Assembly: GCA_022494885.1 (NCBI GenBank)
Contig: JAGVSM010002364.1
Coordinates: 93,417 to 157,416 of the forward strand
Direction of reading: 5' to 3'
DNA length: 64,000 bases
Origin: Micrasema longulum
Taxonomy: Eukaryota; Arthropoda; Insecta; Trichoptera; Brachycentridae
Shown: piece after piece, positions 43,848-54,954 of the stretch
How positions within the stretch are numbered: position 1 is the stretch's first letter
Layout: each line of letters opens with the position of its first letter
Position numbers and translations under genes: made by a program
Notes under the pieces: model-generated
Seen by the model: the letters and a program-made list of their open reading frames with translations, nothing else
What the model was told of the DNA's origin: nothing
Databases searched by the model: none

Positions 43848-44190
43848 ATGTTTCCACGACTGATTTTAGCTGTGAGCATGAGTAACTCAATAAACTTGAC
43901 CGACTTCAGAATACATGCACAAGGTTTTAGGAAATATAACCACATTTTTGATTCCGGTGGGCAACTGAAATGGCTCAAAATTAGACAGCGGAAAGATTAT
44001 CACTCACTCTCTTTTATGTTTACTGTACTTCATAGTCCTAACGCTCCAATATACATCCGTGAAAAATTCTAACGCTCATTAGTTCATTGTTAACCTCTTT
44101 GTTCTTATTCTCAAAGGATCTTTTTCATACCCATCCACAATCCATCTTTCTTCTCTAACTCATATAGTGTTCATGCAGCTCGATATATTT
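43848..44190 (+). pseudogene. Non-LTR C-terminal fragment, same family as 36061
   Basis: Plus strand: LTDFRIHAQGFRKYNHIFDS, GGQLKWLKIRQRKDYHSLSF, FTVLHSPNAPIYIREKF, stop, then IPIHNPSFFSNSYSVHAARY in another frame. Shares the FTVLHSPNAPIY and S-FFS-S-S-HaA blocks with 36061-36420. Confidence 0.65.
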
Positions 44191-44257
44191 ATACATTTAA
44201 CATTAACACATATATATATACAGTTTTTTCTATTACTTTATATCTTTAGCTTTGTTT

Positions 44258-44428
44258 GGCGGCCTCCGTGGTGTAGTGGTTAAGACGCTTGACTCACACA
44301 CGGAAGGTTCCGGGTTCGATTCCCGGTAAGAATTCAAAAATCAAATGATATTTTTCTCAAGCCTGGGTATTCTGTGATGTAATTCACCACTGTAATTGGG
44401 CCTCCTGGCCTGTTGTGGTGAAAAAAAA
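44258..44428 (+). mobile_element. SINE family S1 (tRNA-derived), well preserved
   Basis: 'ggcggcctccgtggtgtagt' (A-box tggtgtagtgg), 'acgcttgactcacacacgga', B-box 'gggttcgattcccggt', then a body 'aagcctgggtattctgtgat', 'gtaattcaccactgtaattg', 'ggcctcctggcctgttgtgg' and an A-rich tail. tRNA-like head plus a unique body; pol III promoter boxes are intact. Confidence 0.85.
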
Positions 44429-44514
44429 CGTTAAAAATACATTAAAAAACATTTATTATTTTTTCTTTTGAAAATGTTTTGTAACTTGAATCATATAAAG
44501 AACAAAAAATTCTA

Positions 44515-44610
44515 TTCATTGCTTGGAAGAAATTTCCATTTGGCAATACGCCCACCAATGTACAGTTTACATTATATACATAAAAGTAAAATAAATAATT
44601 AAATTAAAAC
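44515..44610 (+). mobile_element. Non-LTR 3' UTR scrap
   Basis: Second copy of the block described at 42770. Confidence 0.4.
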
Positions 44611-44984
44611 TATAATGTGAGATTGTACTGCATTTTATAATTTTGATAAAACACAGCTGTTGGTCGTTGAAACATCTATTTATTTTTATAATTTCATATA
44701 AAAAATAATAAACTGTAGTGGACTTAGGTTGTTTGAAAAATCAGCACAAGATTGACAAAGGAAATTATTGTTTCATTGAAATAAATGGTATCATGAGTAA
44801 TTTTACCTAGTAACAATTTCATTTTTGGTGAACTCCCAGAACTAGTCACTAAATTTGTTATAAGGTAAAAATCTAGAGAGGATGGCACTCTATACGCTTG
44901 ATTAGGTTTTAAGTATCTTCATCTGAATTATTTAAACTTATCTGAACTCGTTCAGTGGATGTACTTTTCACGTGAGCATTAAAA

Positions 44985-45516
44985 TTTTAATCGTTGCAGG
45001 TCTTCAATGAAAAGCGTGGTTATTTGGTCTTCCTATAAATGGGCGAGTGATAACTGCTCCAGAAAAATGTTGACTTTACTAAATTCACTTTCCGTTCTCG
45101 TGGAGTGGCTTGGCTCATTATCCTTATAGAGTTGACGTTTTTTTTTATAAAAATCGAGCCACTACGAACTTATATCTACTGTGTCTTCTTACAGTAAAAA
45201 AATATCGACGGAACGTTTTACTATCATTTCTACATATTCTTTTGAAATTACCCTGTCACCTTTCTTCACAGTTCTTTTAATCAAACCAAAATAACTTATA
45301 CGTGGGAGAAATAAATGGCGGTACACCAAAAAAATATGTCAATTGTTTTATAAATTTTCTTATTTCTACCAAATCCAAACACATTCTTACCATCAAATGA
45401 TTTTGGTTTTGGCCTACACATCCATTCGAATACAAATGCACTTCCTTTAAAATTTCAGGCAAAATCTCGTTTATGAAATGCAAAATAAAAGAACAAACCC
45501 TGTTGACTCCCTTATT
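44985..45516 (-). pseudogene. Transposase-like pseudogene, 3' part (SINE-split)
   Basis: Minus strand: VNRVCSFILHFINEILPEIL, KEVHLYSNGCVGQNQNHLMV, RMCLDLVEIRKFIKQLTYFF, then GVPPFISPTYKLFWFD, stop, KNCEERRQGNFKRICRND and further decayed frames down to GAVITRPFIGRPNN. The 'vhLYSDGC.GQN.N' block is a hallmark of an arthropod-expanded family of uncharacterised transposase-like proteins; here the Asp of SDGC is Asn. The reading frame continues across the SINE at 45517-45716 into 45724-45780. Pseudogene. Confidence 0.6.
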
Positions 45517-45716
45517 TTCCTTTTTTTCTTTTTTTTCTTTTTATCTTTGCACCACAACAGGCCAGGAGGCCCAATTATAGTGGTGAATTACATCACAGAA
45601 TACCCAGGCTTGAGAAAAATCACATTTATTTTTTTTATGTTCTCACCGGGAATCGAACCCGGAACCTTCCGTCTGTGAGTTAAGCGTCTTGACCACTACA
45701 CCACGGAGGCCGCCAG
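45517..45716 (-). mobile_element. SINE family S1 insertion with target duplication
   Basis: Minus orientation: 'gcaccacaacaggccaggag' to 'gaccactacaccacggaggc', 'cgcc', with a T-rich (poly-A complement) end at 45520-45548. Flanked by ccttatt at 45510-45516 and 45717-45723. It splits the open frame of the transposase-like pseudogene (AATAAGG duplicated). Confidence 0.88.
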
Positions 45717-45723
45717 CCTTATT

Positions 45724-45780
45724 AGCAATTATATCGTGATAATTATAAATAATAGATTCGTTTTTGGTTAAATTGTGAAT
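45724..45780 (-). pseudogene. Transposase-like pseudogene, 5' continuation
   Basis: Reading through the removed SINE, the minus strand continues YVYRIHNLTKNESIIYNYHD, IIANKG in frame with VNRVCSFI. A stop lies just upstream (near 45800). Confidence 0.5.
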
Positions 45781-46339
45781 TCTATATACGTAAATCTATA
45801 ACTACGAAAGATAGAATACGTTATGAACAAGTAAATTGGACAGGAGTAGATTCTCCATATCGTCTTTAAGTATTGCATTTGCTGTTTGCACAATTTTTCA
45901 GTTTTTTTTAATAAAAAAAATATTTTTAAACAACTTATATACAGGACAAAAGTTGTTTTTTAAGTCATTACGTTTTTATCTACCAAATCTTGAAATGAAA
46001 CAAACGTTGGTATAAGGGATTTAGTTTTTAAATCAAATCATAGATTTTGGGTTTATTTCTGAAATAAAGTCATAAAAACGGAAACTGAAAGTGTGTTTTA
46101 AAAATTATTCATTTTGCCTCATTTGTTAAGTCAATCGAAAATCATTTTAGTATTTAGGTAGGTACTCAAGATCTTTTGCTCTTTTTGACAAAATAAAAAT
46201 ATTCTTGTTTTTTCTTGACTCGCATCAAAAACATTTTTTTGATGGGTTGGATAAAAATTTTCACTTCTCTCGAGAAAATATTCCTCTGGAATAATTTGCC
46301 AAAAATTATAGTCCATTTCTCCTTAAAAAACTTATTTTA

Positions 46340-46530
46340 TCACAATATATTGAGTTTGTCCTAATTTTTTGTGACAAGGCGTTGCCTAGTATGTAGGTGA
46401 TATAATTCAGTCAAATAAATCTCCAGAATATAGATGCTTAAACATCATGATGAATGTAACACAGTGTGTAAAATGGCCACTTAAACCAGCCAATGATATG
46501 TCATAAGCCTTGTAAATGCCTAGTAGACTA
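46340..46530 (-). mobile_element. Family M copy with terminal block
   Basis: 'atattgagtttgtcctaatt', 'ttttgtgacaaggcgttgcc', 'agtatgtaggtgatataatt', then 'gtaacacagtgtgtaaaatg', 'ccaatgatatgtcataagcc'. It shows the terminal block joined directly to the body. Confidence 0.65.
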
Positions 46531-46771
46531 ATATTTATTTTAAAAAGTACAGATAAATGAATCCAAAAACGAATTTTCTCCGAGTGCGAAGCATTGCGGC
46601 TTAAGTGATAATCGCAAGATATATGTTAGTGGACTGTATTTGATAGATTTTAATTTATTAATGCTAGGCGATTTGCGGTGGTGGTGATCGTGTATCATCA
46701 ACCACATCGGTATTAGTTGTCATTCACAAATTCGACTAGAGAAAGTGGACAAGAATGAGATAGTCACTCAC

Positions 46772-46975
46772 CTGTTCCTGGTTGCTTTCTCATATCTGCA
46801 GCATATTCTTTTGGATTGATCCTGACCCTTAACACTACGTATATGATAGCGCGGGGTTTGTGATGATTGCGTAACACGGAATACTTTCGGCAGCGATCTT
46901 TGAGACACAGCACAGACACGTATAGCAAAAGTTTCAATTCTAGATTCAGTGGCAATGAGGAAGTTCAGTGCTTTT
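46772..46975 (-). other. Open segment ending at a consensus splice donor
   Basis: On the minus strand the segment ends ...ccaggaacag/gtgagtgac, a near-ideal donor (exon border at 46772). One frame is open across the segment (NFLIATESRIETFAIRVCAV, SQRSLPKVFRVTQSSQTPRY, ...), as is another ending MRKQPGTG. I cannot assign a family. Higher GC than the flanks. Candidate first exon of a minus-strand gene. Confidence 0.35.
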
Positions 46976-47335
46976 TATTATTTGTTAATAGACTATTAAA
47001 CTGAGTCAATTTTTTTTTTTTCAATTTTTATAAATCGTATTATCAGCGCTACGATTTTTTTAAGGTTTTGTATTTCTGAAATAACTCCGCGTGTAACGTC
47101 TGAGGTTCATTTCCGCTTATTCTCAATCAGTTCTTCCCATTGGTCAAAAGCGACAAGCAGACCGGAAATTTTCCATAGCTCTCAGTTTATAGGTTGATTC
47201 ATATGAACCAGTGCGTAGTGCGTTTTTATTAAAATATTTTTTATTATTTTTTCCGTACATTTTCAAGAAATTTCGCACAACGATTTGATGCTCTAATTTT
47301 TACCCCGCGCAAGAAAACATTTTTTGTATCCAGTT
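46976..47335. promoter_or_regulatory. Candidate bidirectional promoter region
   Basis: Lies between two divergent open segments that both end in good splice donors. It contains a GC-richer core at 47085-47200 (for example 'gtctgaggttcatttccgct', 'aaaagcgacaagcagaccgg'). No core promoter element is firmly identified; purely positional inference. Confidence 0.25.
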
Positions 47336-47422
47336 TTCCGTAGGACTAAAGTTCCTCATTGTCAAAGTACTTGATCCAGCGGCGTTTGCAAAAGGACTGA
47401 CTCGGGACGTCGGAGCAGAAAG
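47336..47422 (+). other. Divergent open segment ending at a splice donor
   Basis: Plus-strand frame GLKFLIVKVLDPAAFAKGLT, RDVGAER runs to ..gcagaaag/gtaggtaa (border after 47422). It starts with 'gttcctcattgtca', which mirrors 'cttcctcattgcca' at the start of the opposite segment, so the two segments share a short inverted duplicate. GC-rich. Family unknown. Confidence 0.35.
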
Positions 47423-47429
47423 GTAGGTA

Positions 47430-48540
47430 ATGATTTTTTGCGAATTTGCGACAATAATAACCTACACTAATGCGTACGCACGTAGCCACTTACTCTTTTG
47501 TCTCAATCGAATATTAATTCGTTTATTATGTTTTAATATGCCCGAATTTTAACAATACCTTCGTATTTATTCAAAAAAACATTGTAAGCCGTTGAAAATA
47601 TAAATTTACAGCACAATTATCATTTGTTTTTCTCCATCGAATTCATAATATTACAAAACATTGCTAATTGCACAATGTGTTGCTCAAATTTAACTCATAA
47701 CTAATAATTATGTATGAACAACTGCCTTATTTTAATTTCGAATTTAAGCTTTTGGGAGGGGCGTTTTGCTGTGAAATTTTCGAAGCATGTCCGAAATATT
47801 AAAATCACAAAGCGAATTAAAACATTTAACGACTTGGCTATAAAAGAAGCGAAGTATTTATAATTTTGAAAGCACTTTATTTGGATCAACCCAAAATAAT
47901 TAGCATCATAATAGCCATTATTCCAATCTGTAAAATTCAAGTACAAATTCCTTTGTAATGTTATAATTTGTATTATTTCACGCCATATAAAGTAAAACAG
48001 TCTAAAATAAGCACTTCGACCCCTTTCAACAATGTTTTTAAAATTGAGATGCATGTGTGTGATTATTCAATTTAAATAAGAATAACGTGGCTTGAATTCT
48101 GTGTTTCGAAACGTTAACTGACAATTTTTTGGATGTTTAAATAAATAGAAATGAGCCTTTTGTCAAAAAGCGCCGCTATTTTAGGGCAAATGTTTTTTCA
48201 ATAAATGATTAGGAAGTTTATTTAAACTTATGTTGAAAACAGCCTAGATTGGTATGTATACAAATAAAAATATGTTTTTAGGTAAACGTATATGAAATGA
48301 AGAATTCATAGATAATTTTTTTATACAACAACGCACATTTTTCTGTAAATAACCTATGCAGTTTCTTTAATGTTATTTAATTTATTTATTTATTGAACAC
48401 AAGTTCAAAAAAGAATATTTCTATCAAAGCAATACATTTTTTGAAATATAACCCTAAGTCATTTTAATTTTATCAAAATATTCCGATTACTGCTGCCATT
48501 TTTTGATGAGCTGTAATTAACTGAATATTATAGAAAATGC
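47430..48540. other. AT-rich region with a 117-codon open frame
   Basis: A minus-strand open frame at 47701-48054 (FKNIVERGRSAYFRLFYFIW...) shows no recognised motif and AT-driven composition; not called a gene. Confidence 0.2.
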
Positions 48541-48544
48541 TAAA

Positions 48545-48636
48545 TCATTTGTAAATCGGGGTTCGAGTCTCGAATATCAAATCTGCTATGGCTCGTGAGG
48601 CCACGACAATAACCATGAGACCACAAAACGAGTTTG
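48545..48636 (-). repeat. Diverged tRNA-like (S2-like) scrap
   Basis: 'ggggttcgagtctcgaatat', 'gctcgtgaggccacgacaat', 'aaccatgagaccacaaaac' resemble the complement of S2 in order but with many changes. Confidence 0.35.
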
Positions 48637-48649
48637 TTTTATTAAATTC

Positions 48650-48822
48650 ATTGTAATATAAATTATTATGAAAATAAAACTTTGTTATCAGTGTTACACA
48701 ATTTTATTATTTTACAAGAACAAAACTATAGTTTCGGAAGAGCACTCCTCCCATCTACGGGTGATATAAAAATTGTGTTACACTGATAACAAAGTTTTAT
48801 TTTCATTATAATTTATAATGAA
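48650..48822. mobile_element. TIR element (MITE), about 173 bp
   Basis: Arms of about 55 bp: left 'atgaaaataaaactttgtta', 'tcagtgttacacaatttt'; right is the reverse complement (aaaattgtgttacactgata, acaaagttttattttcat). The loop contains 'ggaagagcactcctcccatc'. Confidence 0.8.
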
Positions 48823-48896
48823 GTGTTACGAAGTGAATGCCGATTCAATTAAAAATATCATTATAATATAATAAAGAACATATGAATTTAACTAAA

Positions 48897-49640
48897 ATAT
48901 TTTATTTTTTATTTTATTTTATTAACAAAAACGGCAAATCTGCACTTTACAATAATTTATAATACTTACATATTTGGCTTAATATATTTTTATTTAACAT
49001 AAATTTCCTTTTACGGAAGATTTATAAAAAATATTCAACCTTAAACTTATACAAGGTTTAAACATAAAAAAATTAACCTTAAAATTATACAACAAATTCA
49101 GTAGAAAGTTTAAGCAATTCAAGAATAAATGTAAAAAACAAATTAAAAAATCAAATATTTTAAAGTAATATACCAAGAAAATCATAAATACTGTTTCATA
49201 AAGCTGGGCTAAGTGAACCAAAAAAGTATACATTATAAAATGCATATAAAATAAATATATTTACCACTCACCATCTTTGAAAAAGTTCAAAGGGTTTGTT
49301 CCACAGGAACAATACCCTACACTAAATATATCAGATACGTGGGAATAACTATTGCCGAGTTTATGAAATCTGTTTAGTAGTGCATTACAAGTATATACTG
49401 TCCGCGAATTGTTGATACAAAACGGTGACACCTGTCTAGTCATTCTTCCAGGCACCCTGAAGTTGATGAGAAATAGTAGTTCAGGGCAATCACATTTTGA
49501 ATTAACAATTTTGAATAAATTTAAAAGGTCTATAATCACGTCAGTGTTATTATATCTTCGAATTTTATTTAATTTTTGTAATACTCACTTGCCTGAAGTT
49601 CAACGGAATTTTGAAAATTGCTACTTCACTTAGTAATGCC
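48897..49640 (-). mobile_element. Non-LTR retrotransposon 3' end
   Basis: Minus strand: LNKIRRYNNTDVIIDLLNLF, KIVNSKCDCPELLFLINFRV, PGRMTRQVSPFCINNSRTVY and ..HVSDIFSVGY. The 'R...D...LfKI.n...dCPeLL..INF.VP.R..R' pattern is typical of insect non-LTR C-termini. It is followed by an AT-rich 3' UTR and an (AAAAT)n tail near 48897-48925. Confidence 0.6.
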
Positions 49641-49649
49641 TTACCTGAA

Positions 49650-50320
49650 ACAAAAAAAAATACACGTTAAAAGCAGTTTAAAATAATCAATTAAAATATA
49701 GAATAAAAAGACGGAATTTTTTCGTCAAATGAAGGTATCAAAATTATTTCGATTAATTAATTTTGATAACATTTCTAAGTGGAATACATTAACATAATAG
49801 TATGTATGTACATAGTGTACATTAGGTAATTTTGTTTGTAGAGTTATACTGATAATGGTCTCTTTTCTTTATCTTCACAATTGTATGATCAATGTCTCTC
49901 TTCAACAATTTTATTGACAGTCCATATCTCTTAGAGCGTATTTCAACTAACCGTCGTATAAAGTCAACACGAAAAAATATATATATTTTTTGTAAATATG
50001 TACATTGCCCCAAAAAAAAATTTTCAGAACGCGTTTATTTATCGTTACTGCTCCAAATTTAATTTACTTTGTAATTTTGTAACTTCAAAAAAAACTTTTT
50101 GAAACACTGTAACATGAAACATTTGTAAGTGTTTTATAAGTTTATCTTCCTTTGATTACATTTAAATTTTGAATTGGTAAATTCAATTATAAAAATCTCT
50201 CTCCTCTACTCCACTCTATTTTCTCATCCCTTCTGGCTGAACCAATTTACCAACTAGCCAACACTTTAAAACAATTGTTCAATATTTTTACTTCTTCTCG
50301 TACCCGTTAGAATCAACAAA
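49650..50320. other. AT-rich region, no gene
   Basis: No feature I can support. Confidence 0.3.
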
Positions 50321-50324
50321 TGTT

Positions 50325-50600
50325 TGTAAACAAGCTGAATTTTCTCCTGAGGGTATTATTAAGATCTAAACGGATAAATCTCTCCCACAAGATAAAAGCA
50401 TCAGCTCTTTTACTTCACAAAAGTCAACAGATGGAAGAGTTGAGGAAATGTGGATATTTAAACATGGGCAGAATAGTCGAATTTACACAAAGTGTAAAGT
50501 GGCTACTCAAACCAGCCAACGACAGGTCACAAGCCATATAAATGCCTAGACTTCCATATTTCTTTCTCAAAAACGTTTTCTTTCTCCGTTACAACACATT
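50325..50600 (-). mobile_element. Family M copy, subfamily B
   Basis: 'gtttgtaaacaagctgaatt', 'ctcttttacttcacaaaagt', 'caacagatggaagagttgag', 'cacaaagtgtaaagtggcta' and 'cgttttctttctccgtta'. Confidence 0.7.
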
Positions 50601-51815
50601 TAGATCGTTATTTTAAAATTCTCCATCGTAGAGTTTATTTCTCAAATGTGATATTTTGATTCGCATTTCTGAACTTATTTGCTAAGTGTTTCACAGATAG
50701 TACATTGTGAGAGGTGACAAAGCATTCATAATGTTATTTGTAGCTAGCTACGTGCACTTGGCAACCGACCACAGGATCATAAATTCAATGCAACTTTGTT
50801 AACAATACAATAAAATTATATTAGAACTTCATATCGTTTGCCTATTTTTAACATAACAAAAATTCAAGACTTAGATTTGAATCGTAATTTTATTTACAAA
50901 AATACCACAAAATAACTACTTTAACTCTTGTGTGGCTATGATGTAACATGAGTCTTCATATGATACAAGACTTGATATATCTCTTTTATTTATTTAAATG
51001 ATGAAGTAGTTTTTTTTTGTAATCTTCAAATGGACATTTTGGCATCGGATTAGGAAACCAAATTTTGCATAAATATGCTAGATTTAAAAATAAAACAAAA
51101 TTTTTCGTTTAAGTGTGAAGAATAATAATTCAGGTTATTAGAAGCAAACTAAGAAATCTCCATTGAAGGAGGTACTAAGATATTAGCGAAAATCTTTGAA
51201 AAAATAATTGTGAGATTGCCTATTTATTATGCTTCACTAACTTAATGAAGAATGCTAATTTTGTGGTGCCAAGAAGTATGATTACAATGTGTTTTTGCAA
51301 AATTGGTTTTGAATAACATTAGAGATGGTTTTGAATAACACTTTTATTAAGGTCGGAAGGTTTGTGTGTATGTGTCCGTCAACCAAATAGTTATTATTTT
51401 TTTCAATACTGTGGATTTTTCAGAATTTCAAAAACACGGTATTAAAATCCTCAAAATGTACCTTGAATAGAATGACAGTTGTCAGCAAAAGTGACGACAT
51501 AACTTTGTATAAAGAGTGATTTATATTGACACACGAAAAAGCATTGGTATCAGGCATGTTTTTTTTTTTTAATACAATGCTTGACATATAAATCAACATA
51601 ACTATTTAAAATCAGCCCTTAAACGAAGAAAAACTAAAATAAACATAATTATTAACGACGTTCTTACAAGGTTACGTCATTTTGCAAAAATTTTAGAGAT
51701 GGACAAATTGATCAATATAAATCGATCGAATAAAAAAGAATTCATTAGTTGTTGTTTATAAAAAAAAAGTATTTAATGCCTCATTTTTTTAGAAAATAAA
51801 TGTCTTAAGCTTGTT
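50600..51815. other. No gene; weak repeat at 50925-50995
   Basis: 'ctttaactcttgtgtggcta' with 'acaagacttgatatat' resembles 17035-17095 ('caactctcgtgtgactgtta', 'aagactagatata'), also near a family M copy. Otherwise nothing. Confidence 0.3.
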
Positions 51816-51816
51816 A

Positions 51817-51990
51817 GGCGGCCTCCGTGGTGTAGTGTTCAAGACGCTTGACTCACGCACGGAAGGTTCCGGGTTCGATTTCCGGTGAGAACACAAAAAT
51901 TAAAAGTGTGATTTTTCTCAAGCCTGGGTGTTCTGTGATGTAATTCATCACTGTAATTGGGCCTCCTGGCCTGTTGTGGTGCAAAAAATA
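51817..51990 (+). mobile_element. SINE family S1, well preserved
   Basis: 'ggcggcctccgtggtgtagt', 'acgcttgactcacgcacgga', B-box 'gggttcgatttccggt', 'cctgggtgttctgtgatgta', 'ggcctcctggcctgttgtgg' and a 'tgcaaaaaataaa' tail. Confidence 0.85.
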
Positions 51991-51999
51991 AATTCAAAA

Positions 52000-52960
52000 A
52001 AAAAGTGCAATTATAAAAAAAAAATTGCGTTTTAATATCAATTTTAGGATACAAAATCTCATGTTTGCATGAAAAAACTGATAAAATCGATTTAGTCGGT
52101 ACATGATCAGTGATCAGTTATTTCCCATCACTAATGACATTAGTTTGGCAGCTGTCATTTTAATCAAGCCATGTTTTAATGACTATAGATTAGCTTATTT
52201 AAATTTTTCATGGCGGATTTTTCAATGAGCAGTAAGCAATGATTTTAATTAAATATCTAATACTTTTAATAGCCAAACACTTCGTGCTCGTAACGACGTT
52301 TGATAAGTGACAGGATTTGAACGCAGTACACGTAATCAAACCACCCATAGTTAAATTTGACTCAATAAAAACCATAGATACTTTGAAAAAAAACAATCAA
52401 TGACGTCATACTTGATGAATCGTTCATTTTATCACATCGTTCATTTTATACTTTCCTTATTTGTAAAAAAAAATCAATTATTATTTTTACATAAAAAAAC
52501 TCATTCAAGAAACTCAGTTATTTTTAATTTTCGTTTTGTAGATATAAATTAAAATTATTTAGTTCTATTTTTAAAATTTTGTAATTTTTTTTTTTAATTG
52601 TTTACGTTACTTTTAGTTAGTTACTTGTTTAGGTATCGAGTCTAAGATGCCCATAAGAGGGTGAACGCGCTAATTGGTCTTAAAAATAGGTGAAAGTGTA
52701 CAAAGTATTTTTAAAATTATTATTTTATAAGTGATAACATCATTACAATGGAATTTTATCGAGAATTGTCAACAAATAATTTAAATAAATCAAAATGTAT
52801 AGGTTACATTTATAAGCACCCACTGATTTTATAAAATATTTTTTTCTACGCATCAAAGTACATTATTATGTCTGTACTATTTAAATTATATTGTAATCTT
52901 AATTAAAACAAATGTCTGTGCACCCGATAACTAAAAAATATTTAAAACAACAAAAGCTCT
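52000..52960. other. AT-rich region, no gene
   Basis: No supported feature. Confidence 0.3.
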
Positions 52961-52964
52961 TTAA

Positions 52965-53160
52965 CTTCACAAACATTAACAGATGAAAGAATTGAAGGAA
53001 TATAGATGTTCAAATATAGGCAGAATGGTTAATTTACACAGTGTATAAAGTGGCCACTTAAACCAGCCATTGACAGGTCATAAGCCCTGTAGATGCCTAG
53101 ACTTCTTTATTACCTTTTCTTAAATGTTCTTCATCTCTGTTGTAATATGTTAATATAACA
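52965..53160 (-). mobile_element. Family M copy, subfamily A
   Basis: 'tctttaacttcacaaacatt', 'aacagatgaaagaattgaag', 'gtgtataaagtggccactta', 'cattgacaggtcataagccc' and 'tcttcatctctgttgtaata'. Confidence 0.75.
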
Positions 53161-53460
53161 ATGTTTGAGTATGTCCAAATGCTTGCAGACTGGCTGAACT
53201 TCCTCCCTAGGGAGTTGTTTATATTTTAATTTGTTGCAAGAGAGAGGTAAACCATTTTTGAGATGGGATATGGAAGTCTAGGCATGGAAGAGTTGAGGAA
53301 ATTTGTATATTCAAACATAGGCAGAATGGTGAATCTTACACAGTGTGTAAAGTGGCCACTTAAACCAGCCAATGACAGGTCATAAGCCCTGTAAATGCCT
53401 AGACTCCCATATTCCCTTCTCAAAACTGTTTTCCCTGTCTGTTGCAACAAATTTAAATAT
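53161..53460 (-). mobile_element. Family M copy, subfamily B, with terminus
   Basis: 'atgtttgagtatgtccaaat', 'gcttgcagactggctgaact', 'tccctagggagttgttt', an inverted short arm 'gggatatggaagtctaggca', then 'cacagtgtgtaaagtggcca' and 'ttttccctgtctgttgcaac'. It directly abuts the previous copy of the other subfamily. Confidence 0.75.
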
Positions 53461-53744
53461 TATTTAATAGTTTATCGGGACACAATATACTTAAATACTT
53501 TATGTTTTTCTTTTCATAATATGTTATTATTGTAATAACAGGTGTATTTTATTGACACGGAATTTTCTTAACACGGAATTTTCTAACAAGTCGGGAAATA
53601 AAAAACATATAATTGTGTCTATGTAAATTTGTGCATTAAATAAAAAAAATAAAAAAATTGAATAAAGACTCTTTTATAATTATTCATAATTGAGACTGAG
53701 GTGTTATATTTAATACGAAAGTTATGTTTATTATTCATATTGAA

Positions 53745-54310
53745 TGAGTCCTGAAAAAAACAATTAAAATGGTCGGACTTATTATGCGAGTATCAAAACC
53801 ATTTAAACATGCAGAGACATATGAAAAACTCTACAAAACATTTGTTCGTCCCCAGGTAGAATACTGTACTCCTATTTGGTCACCTTACTATAATGTAAGT
53901 ATTAATAAACTAGAAAGGGTCCAATATTTTTTTTAGCAGATCGACTACTGGTTAAACATTAACTTCTCTAACCATGCTGAAAGTATGCAGTACCATGCAA
54001 TAAACTCTCTTAAAAATCGAAAAATAATGTTAGACCAGTTATTTTTATTCAATTTAATAAATAATAAAATTGATTCTCCTAACCTACTTGAGTGACTTCC
54101 ATTCCGTGTGCCATCTAGACAGACAAGACAAAATCTTCCGTTTCATACAGAAAACGCGTCAACAAACTATTTTAAACAATTAACAATACCTAGAATATGC
54201 GACCAATATAACAATATATTAACTGAGGCTGATATTTTTTGTGACAATGAATGTAAATTTAGGTAAGAAATTAAAGAAATTTTGAGAAAAGCAGATATTT
54301 AACTTTATTA
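53745..54310 (+). pseudogene. Non-LTR reverse transcriptase C-terminal region
   Basis: Plus strand: KKTIKMVGLIMRVSKPFKHA, ETYEKLYKTFVRPQVEYCTP, IWSPYYNVSINKLERVQYFF, stop, HAINSLKNRKIMLDQLFLFN, NNKIDSPNLLE, stop, RVPSRQTRQNLPFHTENAST and ECKFR. 'L+..lVRp.lEY.s.iWsPyy...i..lErVQ..F' is the region immediately after the RT domain in Jockey/CR1-type elements. At least three stops. A short ATT-rich tail follows at 54303. Confidence 0.75.
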
Positions 54311-54311
54311 T

Positions 54312-54950
54312 TATATCCATAGTTCTTCATTTTGTTTCTTTTACCATTATTACATTGAACATTTTAAATTATTGAATTATGTGTTTCTTACACTAATATA
54401 AAAAGAAATTGACAATATTTGTGAACATACTGTTTGTTTACCCAATAAAATAAAAAATGAAATGAATAGTACACCAATTTTCTTGTAACTTTTAATATAT
54501 TTAATATCTTGTGTTCTATGAGAATTGCCCATTGAAAATTCTGTCAATACCAAAAACAACATCCTTTAGATTACCATATCTGTTAACATCGATCAATAAT
54601 AATTATAAATTTAACTTAACCAAACAGATCATTACGTTTAATTCATTTCTAAGGATAAATCTACTTACAAGTACCTCATCACATATTTAGTTTAAGCAAT
54701 GTTCGTATGCTCGTCAAGACAAACTAATGTTCAATACCTTTTGAGATGACTTGCACTCTATCTTCAAGCTTTAAGTTTCTCATACCACTAAGACGCTTTA
54801 CTGCCATATTCTCAGTCTGATTCATAGACAATATATTATGTTTCTGATAAAATATCATAAAAAAATATTAGTTGATTTTAAAAACTGTACTTTTCGAGTA
54901 CATTTCTCTGGACTGTTGAAGAAAAAAATGTCTACAAAAATAAAACAAAA
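54312..54950. other. AT-rich region, no gene
   Basis: No supported feature. Confidence 0.3.
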
Positions 54951-54954
54951 CAAA

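Noticed and set aside
44258..44330. Possible tRNA gene
   Set aside because: A and B boxes are present, but no acceptor-stem pairing or anticodon arm is evident and the segment continues into the SINE body; it recurs at 51817 and elsewhere.
45478..45678. Open frame with 'FSPGIEPGTFRL' ending
   Set aside because: This is a translation of the complement of SINE S1 (its B-box region), not a gene; similar peptides arise at 51839-52054 and 63445-63714 from other S1 copies.
46940..47384. Pair of inverted 'ttcctcattg' sequences as TIRs of a transposon
   Set aside because: Match is only about 11-14 bp and imperfect; the flanking splice donors favour exon starts, so it is reported as a divergent pair instead, with low confidence.
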